Positions 1 to 9,061 of a stretch of 64,000 nt of DNA are shown piece after piece. The stretch comes from Ignavibacteriales bacterium (lineage in GTDB: Bacteria; Bacteroidota; Ignavibacteria; Ignavibacteriales; Ignavibacteriaceae): assembly GCA_016700155.1 (NCBI GenBank), contig CP065001.1, forward strand, positions 1,240,001 through 1,304,000. The letters are read 5' to 3'. Position 1 is the first letter of the stretch. Each line of letters opens with the position of its first letter. Under the pieces are notes generated by a model. It was not told the origin of the DNA. It searched no databases and worked only from the letters and a program-made list of their open reading frames with translations. Position numbers and translations under genes: made by a program.

Positions 1-311
1 AAGCGGATGTTATCAGCAAAAAAACGAATAATTTGATAGAAGGACGAGTAGCAGTAAGAGATGGTAAAAGTTATTTAGTCGATGCTTCGCTTGTTCTATT
101 GTCCAACATTCTAGGATATTCAGCTACAATTGTGAGAATCACCCATAATGTTGAAATGTATCCAGTAACTGTTTTAGACAGGTTATCGAATGTAAATTAT
201 GCTGCTGAAAATGAAAATGACTTTAAAGAAATTCTAAAAGAGATATTTAATTCAGATTCTGTAAGGAAAATTTTAATAGCGTTGTTGACTCAAATTAAAT
301 CAAGAGAATAA
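1..311 (+). CDS. C-terminal end of an unknown protein (5' partial)
   Basis: The reading frame is open from base 3, so only the last 102 residues of a longer gene are visible and the TTG at 33 is probably internal. The fragment is a mixed alpha/beta segment (a run containing GRVAVRDGKSYLVDA) followed by a charged helix ending in KSRE. I see no signal peptide or recognisable catalytic motif. It ends 8 bases before ccmA on the same strand, so it may be the first or an early gene of the cytochrome c maturation operon. I do not recognise the family. Confidence 0.6.
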   Translation, partial: ADVISKKTNNLIEGRVAVRDGKSYLVDASLVLLSNILGYSATIVRITHNVEMYPVTVLDRLSNVNYAAENENDFKEILKEIFNSDSVRKILIALLTQIKSRE

Positions 312-319
312 AATTTTTC

Positions 320-961
320 ATGAATGATTATTTTCTCAAGGCTGAATCAATAAATAAAACTTTCGGCAGAAGGTTAATCTTTAAAGACCTATCATTTCAT
401 TTTAACAAGCCTGGTATATATGGAATATCAGGTGCGAATGGTTCAGGTAAATCAACACTTGTGAAGATCATTGCCGGTATTAATTCACCATCAAATGGTA
501 AGATAATTCACTCAATAGGCGGAGCGGAAATTATTCCTGAAAAACTTCACAACTATATCGGATTTGTTTCACCATATCTTGTTCTTTATGATGAATTCTC
601 CTCAATGGAAAATCTCAGTCATTTTGCTTCAATACGAAATATCAGTCTGAATACTGAGCGGATAAATTATCTGTTCAATGAATTTAAAATATTCGACAGG
701 AGAAACGACCTTGTAAAAACATACAGTTCAGGGATGAAACAAAGATTAAAATTTATTTTTGCGTTGATGCATACTCCTGAGCTTATCATACTCGATGAAC
801 CGACTTCCAACCTTGATGAAGACGGGAAAAGTAAAGTATACAAGATCATTGTTGAAGAAGCTAAAAATCATATTGTACTTGTGGCTTCAAATGAGCGGAC
901 TGATCTTCAGTATTGCAGTGAGGAGATCATTCTTGAAAAATATAAGAACAATACTGAGTAA
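320..961 (+). CDS. ccmA: CcmA, ATP-binding subunit of the cytochrome c maturation (haem handling) ABC transporter
   Basis: This 213-residue ABC ATPase has Walker A GANGSGKST (38-46), the signature YSSGMKQ (135-141) and Walker B LIILDEP (155-161) followed by a D-loop SNLD. In the CcmABC(D)E complex, ATP hydrolysis by CcmA releases haem-loaded CcmE from CcmC. The length and the immediate ccmB-ccmC context make CcmA the best call over a generic ABC-2 ATPase. The Q-loop region reads FVSPYLVLYDEF, with no Gln at the expected place; I believe this is common in relatives but cannot check it. It is translated as part of the operon, with a 9-base gap to ccmB. Confidence 0.9.
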   Translation: MNDYFLKAESINKTFGRRLIFKDLSFHFNKPGIYGISGANGSGKSTLVKIIAGINSPSNGKIIHSIGGAEIIPEKLHNYIGFVSPYLVLYDEFSSMENLSHFASIRNISLNTERINYLFNEFKIFDRRNDLVKTYSSGMKQRLKFIFALMHTPELIILDEPTSNLDEDGKSKVYKIIVEEAKNHIVLVASNERTDLQYCSEEIILEKYKNNTE

Positions 962-970
962 AACTGCCTG

Positions 971-1642
971 ATGTCATTAAGATCAAAATCATACGCCCTG
1001 TTCAAAAAAGATTTCAGTTCGGAACTAAGAACGCGATATGCGGTCAATTCACTTGCAATGTTCATCATCGTTGCAATAAGTGTTATACTCTTTTCTGTTG
1101 GTAACGAAAAAATATCTGAAAGCCTTACTGGGGGATTGTTCTGGGTTGTGATTTTCTTTACGGCAATGTCCGGGTTGTCTCGCGCATTTGTTTCTGAAGA
1201 AGAGAGAGGAACTTCTCTTACTCTTCAGCTTATTGCTTCACCATCGACAGTGTTTACAGGTAAACTGTTGTTTAACCTCATTCTTGTTTTCTGTATGAAT
1301 ACTGTTATAGCGATACTTTACTCAGCATTGTTTGAAGCATTTGTTATGAAAAATTTTGTCCTGTTTCTTACCTCATTTATACTTGGGAATATAGGTCTTG
1401 CAGCAGCATCGACAACTATTGCCGCAATAATTTCTAAAGCCGGAGCGAAAGGAACATTATATCCCGTTCTTTCTTTCCCGATTTTATTGCCTTTAATTTT
1501 AACATCGGTTCAGCTTACATTATTTGCGATAGATGGCACATCCTTTGAAGAAAGTAAGTTTGAATTAGCAATAGTTGTTAGTTACGATGTTATAATGCTG
1601 ACAGCTTCCTATATGCTGTTCGATTTTATCTGGAAAGATTAG
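971..1642 (+). CDS. ccmB: CcmB, membrane subunit of the cytochrome c maturation ABC transporter
   Basis: This 223-residue protein has about six hydrophobic segments and the family pattern FWVVIFFTAMSGLSRAF followed by an EEERGT cytoplasmic loop (about 60-85), typical of CcmB. It partners CcmA and CcmC in the inner membrane. It lies 9 bases after ccmA and 30 bases before ccmC on the same strand. No truncation is evident, as CcmB proteins are usually about 220 residues long. Confidence 0.9.
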   Translation: MSLRSKSYALFKKDFSSELRTRYAVNSLAMFIIVAISVILFSVGNEKISESLTGGLFWVVIFFTAMSGLSRAFVSEEERGTSLTLQLIASPSTVFTGKLLFNLILVFCMNTVIAILYSALFEAFVMKNFVLFLTSFILGNIGLAAASTTIAAIISKAGAKGTLYPVLSFPILLPLILTSVQLTLFAIDGTSFEESKFELAIVVSYDVIMLTASYMLFDFIWKD

Positions 1643-1672
1643 TAAATTCACTCAAATTTTAATCAGGTTTTT

Positions 1673-2377
1673 ATGGTTTGGAAAATATTTCTTTTTCTAC
1701 TGTTGAGTTTTGTATCAGTCGCGGGAATAGGGTTTCCCATAGTCGAGAAACCATCTGCCTGGTATGAGTTTCCATTCATTCCCGGTTTGGAAGAAAACGC
1801 GAAAATAATTTTCTTCCATGTTCCCACAGCATGGCTGACATTGATCGCTTTTCTTATGTCAACGATTTACAGTTTCAAATACCTGCGTAAAAAAAATCTT
1901 GATGATGATGCAAAGTCTTACGCAGCGGCACAACTCGGAATTATTTTTTGTATCCTTGCAACAGTAACAGGCGCGGTCTGGGCTAAGTTTGCATGGGGTT
2001 CTTACTGGAGCTGGGATCCGCGGCAGACTAGTATATTTGCTTTGCTGCTTATTTATGGAGCCTGGTTTGCATTACGTTCATCTATTGAATCGGAAGAAAA
2101 ACGGGCGACGCTTTCTTCTGTTTATTCAATGATTGCTTTTATTACGGTTCCGTTTTTTATTTTTATTATGCCCCGTATAATGAAAGGACTTCATCCCGGT
2201 TCAGCAGATGATACAAACGCAGGACCGGTTATCGATTTTAAAATGAACTCGAACATGCAATTAATATTTTTCCTTTCGATGATCGGATTTACAATTTTGT
2301 ATTTCTGGATGTGGAAGGTTGGATATAAATCAATTATTCTAAGAGATAAAATTAATAAACAATTAATCAGAGGTTAA
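1673..2377 (+). CDS. ccmC: CcmC, haem-handling membrane protein of cytochrome c maturation
   Basis: This 234-residue polytopic protein carries the tryptophan-rich motif WGSYWSWDPRQT (108-119) that binds haem at the outer face of the membrane. It also has two flanking histidines, H49 (in FFHVPTAW) and H174 (in KGLHPG), that match the external haem ligands of the family. CcmC loads haem onto CcmE. Six membrane segments are apparent. It sits between ccmB and a short ccmD. Confidence 0.93.
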   Translation: MVWKIFLFLLLSFVSVAGIGFPIVEKPSAWYEFPFIPGLEENAKIIFFHVPTAWLTLIAFLMSTIYSFKYLRKKNLDDDAKSYAAAQLGIIFCILATVTGAVWAKFAWGSYWSWDPRQTSIFALLLIYGAWFALRSSIESEEKRATLSSVYSMIAFITVPFFIFIMPRIMKGLHPGSADDTNAGPVIDFKMNSNMQLIFFLSMIGFTILYFWMWKVGYKSIILRDKINKQLIRG

Positions 2378-2379
2378 AC

Positions 2380-2538
2380 TTGGAAGGTTTTCACCAGTTC
2401 CTTGAAAAGAATGCAATCTATATAGTGATGATAATCGTCCTTATTGTATGGACAGGAATCTTCCTGTACATGCTGAATCTTGATAAACGTATAAAAAATG
2501 TTGAAAAAGAAATAACGGAGAAGAAAAATGAAAAATAA
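2380..2538 (+). CDS. ccmD: CcmD-like small membrane protein
   Basis: A 52-residue reading frame starts at TTG two bases after the ccmC stop and overlaps the start of ccmE by 11 bases. It encodes a short amphipathic start (EGFHQFLEKNAIY), one membrane helix (about 14-32) and a charged, Lys/Glu-rich tail (DKRIKNVEKEITEKK). This is exactly the shape of CcmD, which tethers CcmE to CcmABC and helps release holo-CcmE. The position between ccmC and ccmE is also the canonical one. Its length and TTG start make it easy to miss. Confidence 0.75.
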   Translation: MEGFHQFLEKNAIYIVMIIVLIVWTGIFLYMLNLDKRIKNVEKEITEKKNEK

Positions 2539-2929
2539 ATATATATTCGGCGGAGCGATAATTGTGTTATTCCTCAGCCTTATGGTTTATCTTTTTACCC
2601 AGAGTAATATTCAATATGAAGAAGACTTTGCAGTTGTAAAAGCAAATGGCAAAACAGTTAAAGCTACAGGTCAATGGGTTAAAGAAAAAAATTACGAAGT
2701 AAATAAAGAACAAAGGACATTCAGTTTTTATCTGGCTGACGCAAAAGGAGTTGAGATGAAAGTTCTTTATAACGGATCAATCCCTAACAATTTTGAATCA
2801 GCGGTTTCAGTTGTAGTTACAGGTAAGTATGAAAACGGACAATTCCACGCAAGGGATATACTTACAAAGTGTCCAAGCAAGTATGAAGAGCAATATGAGG
2901 AAGTGAAAACAACAACATCAGTGATGTAA
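2528..2929 (+). CDS. ccmE: CcmE haem chaperone, CXXXY variant
   Basis: This 133-residue protein has an N-terminal membrane anchor (about 6-23) followed by an OB-fold-like domain (about 30-110) with the family stretch VVVTGKYENGQFHARDILTK. CcmE accepts haem covalently from CcmC and passes it to CcmF. In most bacteria the acceptor is a His in an HXXXY motif. Here the corresponding segment is KCPSKYEE, with C115 and Y119, which is the CXXXY type known from archaea and some sulfate reducers. The acidic tail after Y119 is short. It overlaps ccmD and is followed by ccmF after 72 bases. Confidence 0.9.
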   Translation: MKNKYIFGGAIIVLFLSLMVYLFTQSNIQYEEDFAVVKANGKTVKATGQWVKEKNYEVNKEQRTFSFYLADAKGVEMKVLYNGSIPNNFESAVSVVVTGKYENGQFHARDILTKCPSKYEEQYEEVKTTTSVM

Positions 2930-3001
2930 AAAAATTAGAATGAGAAACTGACTTTCTGAACTCTCCGCTTTTATAACTATGTGAAATAAGGAATATGAAT
3001 T

Positions 3002-5401
3002 ATGATTGGTAGTATTATACTTACACTTGCGCTTGCAAGCAGCATAATAGCGATGATAATGTTCTACCTCAGTTACAGAGGATATAATAATACTTTGAAC
3101 ATTGGAAGGATCGCTTATCACTCAATGGCAATGCTGGTAATTGTTGCGTCTACTATACTATGGTATGCGCTGCTTAACCACCAGTATGAATACAAATATG
3201 TGTACAGCTACAGTGCCAATAGTTTGAGCACCGGGTTTCTGCTCGCTTCTTTCTGGGGCGGACAGGAAGGCAGTTTTATGCTCTGGTTACTGCTTACCTC
3301 AATTGTTGGAATAATACTTCAGTCATACTCTTCCAAAAGAGGCGACCTTGAACCAAGAGTAATGGCAGTGTTTACACTGGCGACAAGTTTTCTATTGGTG
3401 ATGGTATCACCATTATTTAAAAATCCTTTTGCATCAATCTGGGCTGAACCTGTTTTCCTGAATGCAAAAAGTATTAACCCGGCATATTTCGGCATGCCGT
3501 TCCTGCAGAGTTTTATGTTCAGTGACGGATCATCCGGACAGAATTTTGTAAAGATGAGCGCTGAACTTGTCGCTGTACTTAAAGGTGCAGGAATTTCTCT
3601 CAATCAGTTTATTATTGACGGTAAAGGATTGAATCCCCAGCTTCTGAATTTCTGGATGCAGATACATCCGCCGATTTTATTTATAGGATTTTCAATGGCA
3701 ACAGTTCCGTTTTCATTTGCCATTGCCGCTTTAATGAAGAATGATTACAAAGACTGGGTAAAGCAATCACTGCCATGGGTTCTTGCCGGTTCGGGAATAT
3801 TGGGATTAGGTATTATGCTCGGAGGTTACTGGGCTTATGAAATGCTTGGTTGGGGCGGTTACTGGGCATGGGACCCAGTTGAAAATTCAAGTTTAATACC
3901 ATGGCTGGTTGGTGTCGCATCAATACATACGATGCTCGTTCAAAAGAAAAGCCAGTCAAAAGGCGGTCCGGGTAAGTATATAAAAACGAACCTGATGCTG
4001 AGCATGATGACTTATATACTTGTACTATACAGTACTTTCTTAACAAGAAGCGGAGTGCTTGGCGATGCGTCAGTTCATTCTTTTGTTGATCCCGGTATGC
4101 TTGTTTACTTATTCCTTGTGATTTTTATTTCTTCATTCATACTTCTTGGAGTTGGAATGATTGTTTACCGGTGGAAAACTCTAAGCCAGGAACCGCCGGC
4201 TGATGAGAGCATTCTTTCAAGAGAACTGGCATTGTTTACTGCGGCTATCGTGCTTTGTGCATCTGCTGTAATTGTTCTTGTCGGAACTTCCGCTCCTATA
4301 TTCGGACAAGCTGTTGATACATTCTTCTATAATGAAATGCATCTGCCTTTAGCTATCATCATAGGATTACTCAACGGTGTAAGTCTTTTGATAAAATGGA
4401 AACAATCGACTACACAGGAGTTGATTAAAAAATCGATAATATCTGTCGCCGCATCCATTCTTTTCACAGTAATATTGGTTATTGCAGGATTAACTGATCT
4501 TATGATGATCATCCTTGCGTTCGCTACATCGTTTTCACTTTTAGTTAATCTTGAAATTGCAGTAAAAATTATTCGCGGTAATTTAAAAATGCTTGGCGCG
4601 TATGTTTCTCATATAGGCATAGCACTGTTTATACTCGGCGTTATAGGTTCAGCATTCGGCAGTGATGAAGTGGATATTGATTTGATTAAAAATCAACCCA
4701 AAGAAGCATTCGGTTATGAAATGACTTTTACAGGAATTGAACCGATAGAGAATAACACCAAGTACGCATTCCACATTAATCTGAAAGAAGGCGATAAGAA
4801 TCACACAATTTCCCCGGTTATGTATATAAGTGATTTTAACAATGGATTAATGCGTGAGCCTGCCATACTTTCGATGCTGACTCGTGATGTGTATTTGTCA
4901 CCGTTAGGTTATGAAGAAGGCGGAGATGATGGTCATAATCACGGTGGTTCAACAGTTACTTTAGAAAAAGGCGGCACAACTGAATTTAATGACGTCAAAA
5001 TAAACTTTAATGAATTCCTTATCTCCGGCGAAACTATGACAGCAATGCAGACCGGACAGGATTTTGAAATGGGCGCAGCTTTAACAGCGGAAAAAGACGG
5101 GAAGAAAAAAGAATTTAAACTTAAACTTATTTCTAAACAGGGAAACAGAGAACTTACATCTGAATCCTTCCCCGACTTGAACATGAAAATTGAATTGGTG
5201 AATCTTCAGGCAGGTAATATCCAGGTAGCATTATCTGCACTTGATAATTCACAGCCTGAAACAACTGCGCCGAAGCAGGAAGTTCTTTCAGTCACTGCTA
5301 GTATAAAACCATACATAGGACTTGTGTGGATAGGTGTTCTGGTTATGTTCCTCGGATTTTTAGTTTCGGTTGCTAGAAGATTGAAGGAATCATTGGTATA
5401 A
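3002..5401 (+). CDS. ccmF: CcmF, cytochrome c haem lyase component
   Basis: This is a 799-residue, many-membrane-segment protein with the WWD-type motif WGGYWAWDPVENSS starting at residue 284 and flanking periplasmic histidines, as in CcmF/NrfE. It joins haem from CcmE to the CXXCH motif of apocytochromes. The C-terminal part has a large periplasmic domain (about 560-770), here including a short His-rich loop (GDDGHNHGG, about residues 641-649), before a last membrane helix. It is the last gene of the ccm operon. No ccmG, ccmH or ccmI follows, and a rho-independent terminator lies just after the stop. Confidence 0.93.
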   Translation: MIGSIILTLALASSIIAMIMFYLSYRGYNNTLNIGRIAYHSMAMLVIVASTILWYALLNHQYEYKYVYSYSANSLSTGFLLASFWGGQEGSFMLWLLLTSIVGIILQSYSSKRGDLEPRVMAVFTLATSFLLVMVSPLFKNPFASIWAEPVFLNAKSINPAYFGMPFLQSFMFSDGSSGQNFVKMSAELVAVLKGAGISLNQFIIDGKGLNPQLLNFWMQIHPPILFIGFSMATVPFSFAIAALMKNDYKDWVKQSLPWVLAGSGILGLGIMLGGYWAYEMLGWGGYWAWDPVENSSLIPWLVGVASIHTMLVQKKSQSKGGPGKYIKTNLMLSMMTYILVLYSTFLTRSGVLGDASVHSFVDPGMLVYLFLVIFISSFILLGVGMIVYRWKTLSQEPPADESILSRELALFTAAIVLCASAVIVLVGTSAPIFGQAVDTFFYNEMHLPLAIIIGLLNGVSLLIKWKQSTTQELIKKSIISVAASILFTVILVIAGLTDLMMIILAFATSFSLLVNLEIAVKIIRGNLKMLGAYVSHIGIALFILGVIGSAFGSDEVDIDLIKNQPKEAFGYEMTFTGIEPIENNTKYAFHINLKEGDKNHTISPVMYISDFNNGLMREPAILSMLTRDVYLSPLGYEEGGDDGHNHGGSTVTLEKGGTTEFNDVKINFNEFLISGETMTAMQTGQDFEMGAALTAEKDGKKKEFKLKLISKQGNRELTSESFPDLNMKIELVNLQAGNIQVALSALDNSQPETTAPKQEVLSVTASIKPYIGLVWIGVLVMFLGFLVSVARRLKESLV

Positions 5402-5411
5402 AAAGCTTATC

Positions 5412-5440
5412 AAAGGGCGGTTCATCCGCCCTTTTTATTT
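5412..5440 (+). terminator. Rho-independent terminator after ccmF
   Basis: The sequence AAGGGCGG-TTCAT-CCGCCCTT forms an 8-bp GC-rich stem and is followed by a T-run. It begins 11 bases past the ccmF stop and closes the ccm operon. Confidence 0.85.
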
Positions 5441-5503
5441 TACTTCATAACGCACATCATTTTCATTCATAACATTTTTAAACCATCCCTTTACTGTTTT
5501 TAT

Positions 5504-5511
5504 TATATTTG
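5504..5511 (+). promoter_or_regulatory. Possible promoter -7 box for the S46 peptidase gene
   Basis: TATATTTG matches TAnnTTTG, the Bacteroidota -7 element, and lies 36 bases before the ATG. I see no convincing TTTG at the -33 position, so this is tentative. Confidence 0.35.
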
Positions 5512-5547
5512 CCGCATAAGCAAGTAATAAAATTCCGGAGGTAAATA

Positions 5548-7713
5548 ATGTTCACCAGCCATAGCAGATTTATCAAATACTTTTTCATTCTAGTTTTTCC
5601 ATTCATTACTGCGATGATACCAACAGTTCCCGATGAAGGGATGTATCCGCTGAGTGAAATACGGAAACTCGATCTGAAATCAGCAGGCTTAAAAATCAGT
5701 ATAGATGAACTTTATAATCCCGATGGTACAAGTCTTATCGACGCGCTTGTTAATATTTCCGGATGTACAGCATCGTTTGTTTCAGCGGATGGTTTGATGA
5801 TCACAAATCATCATTGTTCGTTCGGGGCAGTACAAAGAGCAAGCACACTGGAAAATAATTATCTTGAAAACGGGTTCAGCGCGCCGACAAGAGACAAAGA
5901 AATTCCGGCTGAAGGTATTACAGCACGGATAACGGTTTCGTATGAGGATGTTTCAAAAATTATTCTTGAGGCTGCGAACAAAGCGGATGACATTACTAAA
6001 AGAACCGAAGCCATCTCGAAAAAAATCAGCGAACTAATAAAAGCTGAAGAAGAAAAAGATCCTTCTATTAAAGCATCTGTCTCTGAAATGTTTACCGGGC
6101 AGTCGTATGTATTGTTCAGATATAAAACTATAAATGATGTACGTCTTGTTTATGTCCCACCGAGATCAATCGGTGAATTTGGCGGTGAATCTGATAATTG
6201 GGTTTGGCCAAGACATACAGGTGATTTTGCGTTTTTGCGTGCTTATGTCGCACCGGATGGTTCACCTGCAAAATACTCTGAAGACAATGTGCCGTTCCAA
6301 CCTAAAAAATATTTAAAGATAAATCCTAACGGTGTCGACGAAGAAGATTTTGTTTTTATACTTGGATACCCCGGAAGGACATACAAACATCAGCCGTCAC
6401 AATTTCTACAGTACCAGGAAAATATTTTACTTCCTTACGTGTCTGAACTTTATGCATGGATGATGGATTTACATGAAGAAGTCGGAAAGAATGATCCTGA
6501 ATACGCGCTTGAGATTTCTTCACTTGTAAAAAGTCTTGCAAACACTGAAAAGAATTATCGCGGTAAATTACAGGGTTTATCAAGGCTCGGTCTCGTACAA
6601 AGTAAAAAGGATGAAGAAATTGAATTGCAGAAGTACATTGAAAGTAAAACCGAATTAAAATCTAAATACGGAAATTTGCTGAACGATATTAATGATGTTT
6701 ATAAAGATAGATTTGAGTCAGGAAAACTGCCGCTTGTAATTCAGATGCTATCGAGATTTACCACGATGTACAGGGTCGGAGATTTGTATGTGAACTATAA
6801 AAAAGAAATGCAATTACCCGATGCAGAGAGAAGATCTTCATTCCAGGAAAAGAACAGAAAAACACTACTCGACCAGATAACCGCCATATACCAGGATTTT
6901 CGACCGGAAGTAGATAAAGAAATAATGATGAAAATTCTTGTTGATGCACTTCGGTTTAAAGAAGTGACAGGTTCTAAACTATTTGATTTTGTTGATGGTT
7001 CTAAAACAACGAATGAATCGCTTTCAGCTTTCATTGATGAGTTATACTCCTCATCCGAATTTAATGATGCTGAAAATGTTTTAGCCCTCTTTGAATCTCC
7101 TGATCTTGAAGATGATCCGCTTCTTGATATGGCAGCTTGTATAGGTTCAGTTAAAGACGTAGAGGATGAAAAAAATAAAATACGTGAAAGTAAACTTAAT
7201 CTTCTGCTTGCTGAATTTATGGATGTTAAAAAAATGTGGAAGGAAAAACTTTTTATTCCGGATGCTAACAGCACACTCAGACTTACATACGGATACATCC
7301 GCGGTTATGCACCTGCAGATGCTGTTTACTATTCACCTATAACCACTCTAAAAGGAGTTGTTGAAAAAGGGAAGGACTCAGGAGACTATCAGCTTCTGCC
7401 AAAAATAAAAGAGCTTTACAACAAAAAAGATTTTGGAATTTTTACGGATGAAAAGTTAAATGATGTTCCTGTCGCCATTTGTTATAATACAGATACGAGC
7501 GGCGGAAATTCAGGAAGCCCGATATTGAATGCTTATGGTGAACTTATCGGTGTTAACTTTGACAGGGCATTCGAAGCTACGATAAATGATTTTGCATGGA
7601 GTGAAGTTTACAGCCGTTCAATCGGAGTTGATATAAGGTATGTGTTATGGGTTACTCAAAAAGTCGGTGGTGCTGATTATATTCTTAATGAACTTGGAGT
7701 GGAAAGCAAATAA
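5548..7713 (+). CDS. S46 family dipeptidyl peptidase, DPP11-like
   Basis: This 721-residue exported serine peptidase starts with a signal peptide (about 1-27). It has the S46 catalytic elements: TNHHCSFGAVQ with H88/H89, the Asp in RHTGDFAF (D226) and the nucleophile in GNSGSP (S655). S46 enzymes remove dipeptides from the N-terminus of peptides in the periplasm. The residue thought to set specificity is R673 in VNFDR. In Porphyromonas gingivalis DPP11 the same numbers, S655 and R673, are catalytic and acid-specific (from memory of the literature), while DPP7 has Gly there. This suggests preference for Asp/Glu at the second position. A strong Shine-Dalgarno, GGAGG, lies 8 bases before the ATG. 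It appears to be a single gene after the ccm terminator, with the SGNH hydrolase gene 33 bases downstream. Confidence 0.92.
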   Translation: MFTSHSRFIKYFFILVFPFITAMIPTVPDEGMYPLSEIRKLDLKSAGLKISIDELYNPDGTSLIDALVNISGCTASFVSADGLMITNHHCSFGAVQRASTLENNYLENGFSAPTRDKEIPAEGITARITVSYEDVSKIILEAANKADDITKRTEAISKKISELIKAEEEKDPSIKASVSEMFTGQSYVLFRYKTINDVRLVYVPPRSIGEFGGESDNWVWPRHTGDFAFLRAYVAPDGSPAKYSEDNVPFQPKKYLKINPNGVDEEDFVFILGYPGRTYKHQPSQFLQYQENILLPYVSELYAWMMDLHEEVGKNDPEYALEISSLVKSLANTEKNYRGKLQGLSRLGLVQSKKDEEIELQKYIESKTELKSKYGNLLNDINDVYKDRFESGKLPLVIQMLSRFTTMYRVGDLYVNYKKEMQLPDAERRSSFQEKNRKTLLDQITAIYQDFRPEVDKEIMMKILVDALRFKEVTGSKLFDFVDGSKTTNESLSAFIDELYSSSEFNDAENVLALFESPDLEDDPLLDMAACIGSVKDVEDEKNKIRESKLNLLLAEFMDVKKMWKEKLFIPDANSTLRLTYGYIRGYAPADAVYYSPITTLKGVVEKGKDSGDYQLLPKIKELYNKKDFGIFTDEKLNDVPVAICYNTDTSGGNSGSPILNAYGELIGVNFDRAFEATINDFAWSEVYSRSIGVDIRYVLWVTQKVGGADYILNELGVESK

Positions 7714-7746
7714 TCTTTTTAATCCATTTAAATTCGGGGTTATTTT

Positions 7747-8943
7747 ATGAAAAGCCCTAACCAAAAGTTATTTACAAGGTGGAACACCGCATCGTGGGTC
7801 GTGATTATTCTTGGATGCGGATATGTTTATGCTGGTTTCTTTTTTCCTGATCCGGTTTTATCAAAACTGCATTGGGGACCGCAGGCTGTTTTACTCGGGA
7901 TAAAAATAATTATCCCGATCATTCTTCTTGGCGCAGTTTACTTTTTCTACGCAATAAGAGTAGGGAAGACAAAGCCCGGTGCTGTAGTACTTCTCTCAAT
8001 TGCCCTGCTTGTTTTCGCTTCTATACTTTACCCGGTCGGAGATTACTTTTATCAGAAATCTCTTTCAAAAAAACTTGATGAATTCCATTCACTGCTTCAG
8101 ATAATACCGCCCGGTGTTCCCATTGTGGAATATTCAAACTATAATATTTTTTGTCTTGGTGGTTCCACAACTGAGTTTAAAGATAAAGCGGGACGCGACT
8201 GGACCAAAATGGTTGAGGATAAATTAAGTGATGAGGTGAATTCAAAAAAAATAAAATTTTATAACCTGGGCAGGCAATGGTATACCTCACAGCATATCCT
8301 TACAAACTATATTCAGAATATAAGACAGCATAAACCTGATATGCTTATCGTTATGGTGAACATAAATGATCTTCTTCACAATGCAGATTTTTCAAGGTTC
8401 AGTAAAGGTGATTTCAGAGAAGACTACGGACATTTCCTCGGACCATTAACGAATGTTATAAACAGAACAAGCCTGCTTCAAATGATAATTCAAACTGTAA
8501 AACAAAACTGGTATTACACAGAACCCGAAGAAGTTAATTCAGTTTCATTTTCCGGGTTAAAATCATTTGAGAATAATATTAATACTCTTATTGACTTATG
8601 CAGTATGGATAGGATAAAAGTCCTTTTAATGACTGAGCCAAATATTTACAAAGAAGCTATGCCGAGTGTTGAAATGGAAGCTCTGCATATGCTTAATACA
8701 GAAGCTATAGGAAACGGGAAAAAATGGAGCCTGCAAACTGCAATGACAGGTCTTTCTGCTTATAACCAGGTAATAAAACAGACCGCATCAAAACGCGGGA
8801 CGATGTTAATTGATCTTGACAAAGTTGTACCAAAATCACTTGAATATTTTTATGATGATGTTCATTATAAAGATCAGACGTATGATCTGATATCGGATTA
8901 TATTTCCGGTGAGTTGAAAAAACTTAAACCCTGGAAAAAATAA
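7747..8943 (+). CDS. Membrane-anchored SGNH/GDSL-type hydrolase
   Basis: This 398-residue protein has about three N-terminal membrane helices (residues 15-105) followed by an SGNH hydrolase fold. The nucleophile motif is CLGGSTTE with S140, a block-III-like Asn occurs in VMVNINDLL, and the catalytic DDVH is at 370-373 near the C-terminus. Enzymes of this build remove or transfer acyl groups on carbohydrates or lipids outside the membrane. The actual substrate cannot be told. It follows the S46 gene by 33 bases and may be co-transcribed. A hairpin terminator lies downstream. Confidence 0.75.
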   Translation: MKSPNQKLFTRWNTASWVVIILGCGYVYAGFFFPDPVLSKLHWGPQAVLLGIKIIIPIILLGAVYFFYAIRVGKTKPGAVVLLSIALLVFASILYPVGDYFYQKSLSKKLDEFHSLLQIIPPGVPIVEYSNYNIFCLGGSTTEFKDKAGRDWTKMVEDKLSDEVNSKKIKFYNLGRQWYTSQHILTNYIQNIRQHKPDMLIVMVNINDLLHNADFSRFSKGDFREDYGHFLGPLTNVINRTSLLQMIIQTVKQNWYYTEPEEVNSVSFSGLKSFENNINTLIDLCSMDRIKVLLMTEPNIYKEAMPSVEMEALHMLNTEAIGNGKKWSLQTAMTGLSAYNQVIKQTASKRGTMLIDLDKVVPKSLEYFYDDVHYKDQTYDLISDYISGELKKLKPWKK

Positions 8944-9014
8944 TAGGAAAGAGTAACTCAACTGTTTAAGGAATTCAGAAGTATTCTGAAATGGGCTAAC
9001 CCATCTTCAATAAA

Positions 9015-9041
9015 AAAGGCGATTCAATGAATCGCCTTAAT
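9015..9041. terminator. Bidirectional terminator between convergent genes
   Basis: AAGGCGATTC-AAT-GAATCGCCTT is a perfect 10-bp stem with a 3-base loop. It has A-rich flanks on the left and lies between the convergent SGNH hydrolase gene and the minus-strand T9SS protein gene. Confidence 0.75.
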
Positions 9042-9061
9042 TGTAAATAGCAAATAAAAAT

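Noticed and set aside
6795..7298. 167-codon open frame on the minus strand within the S46 peptidase gene
   Set aside because: It is Ser-rich antisense of a conserved gene.
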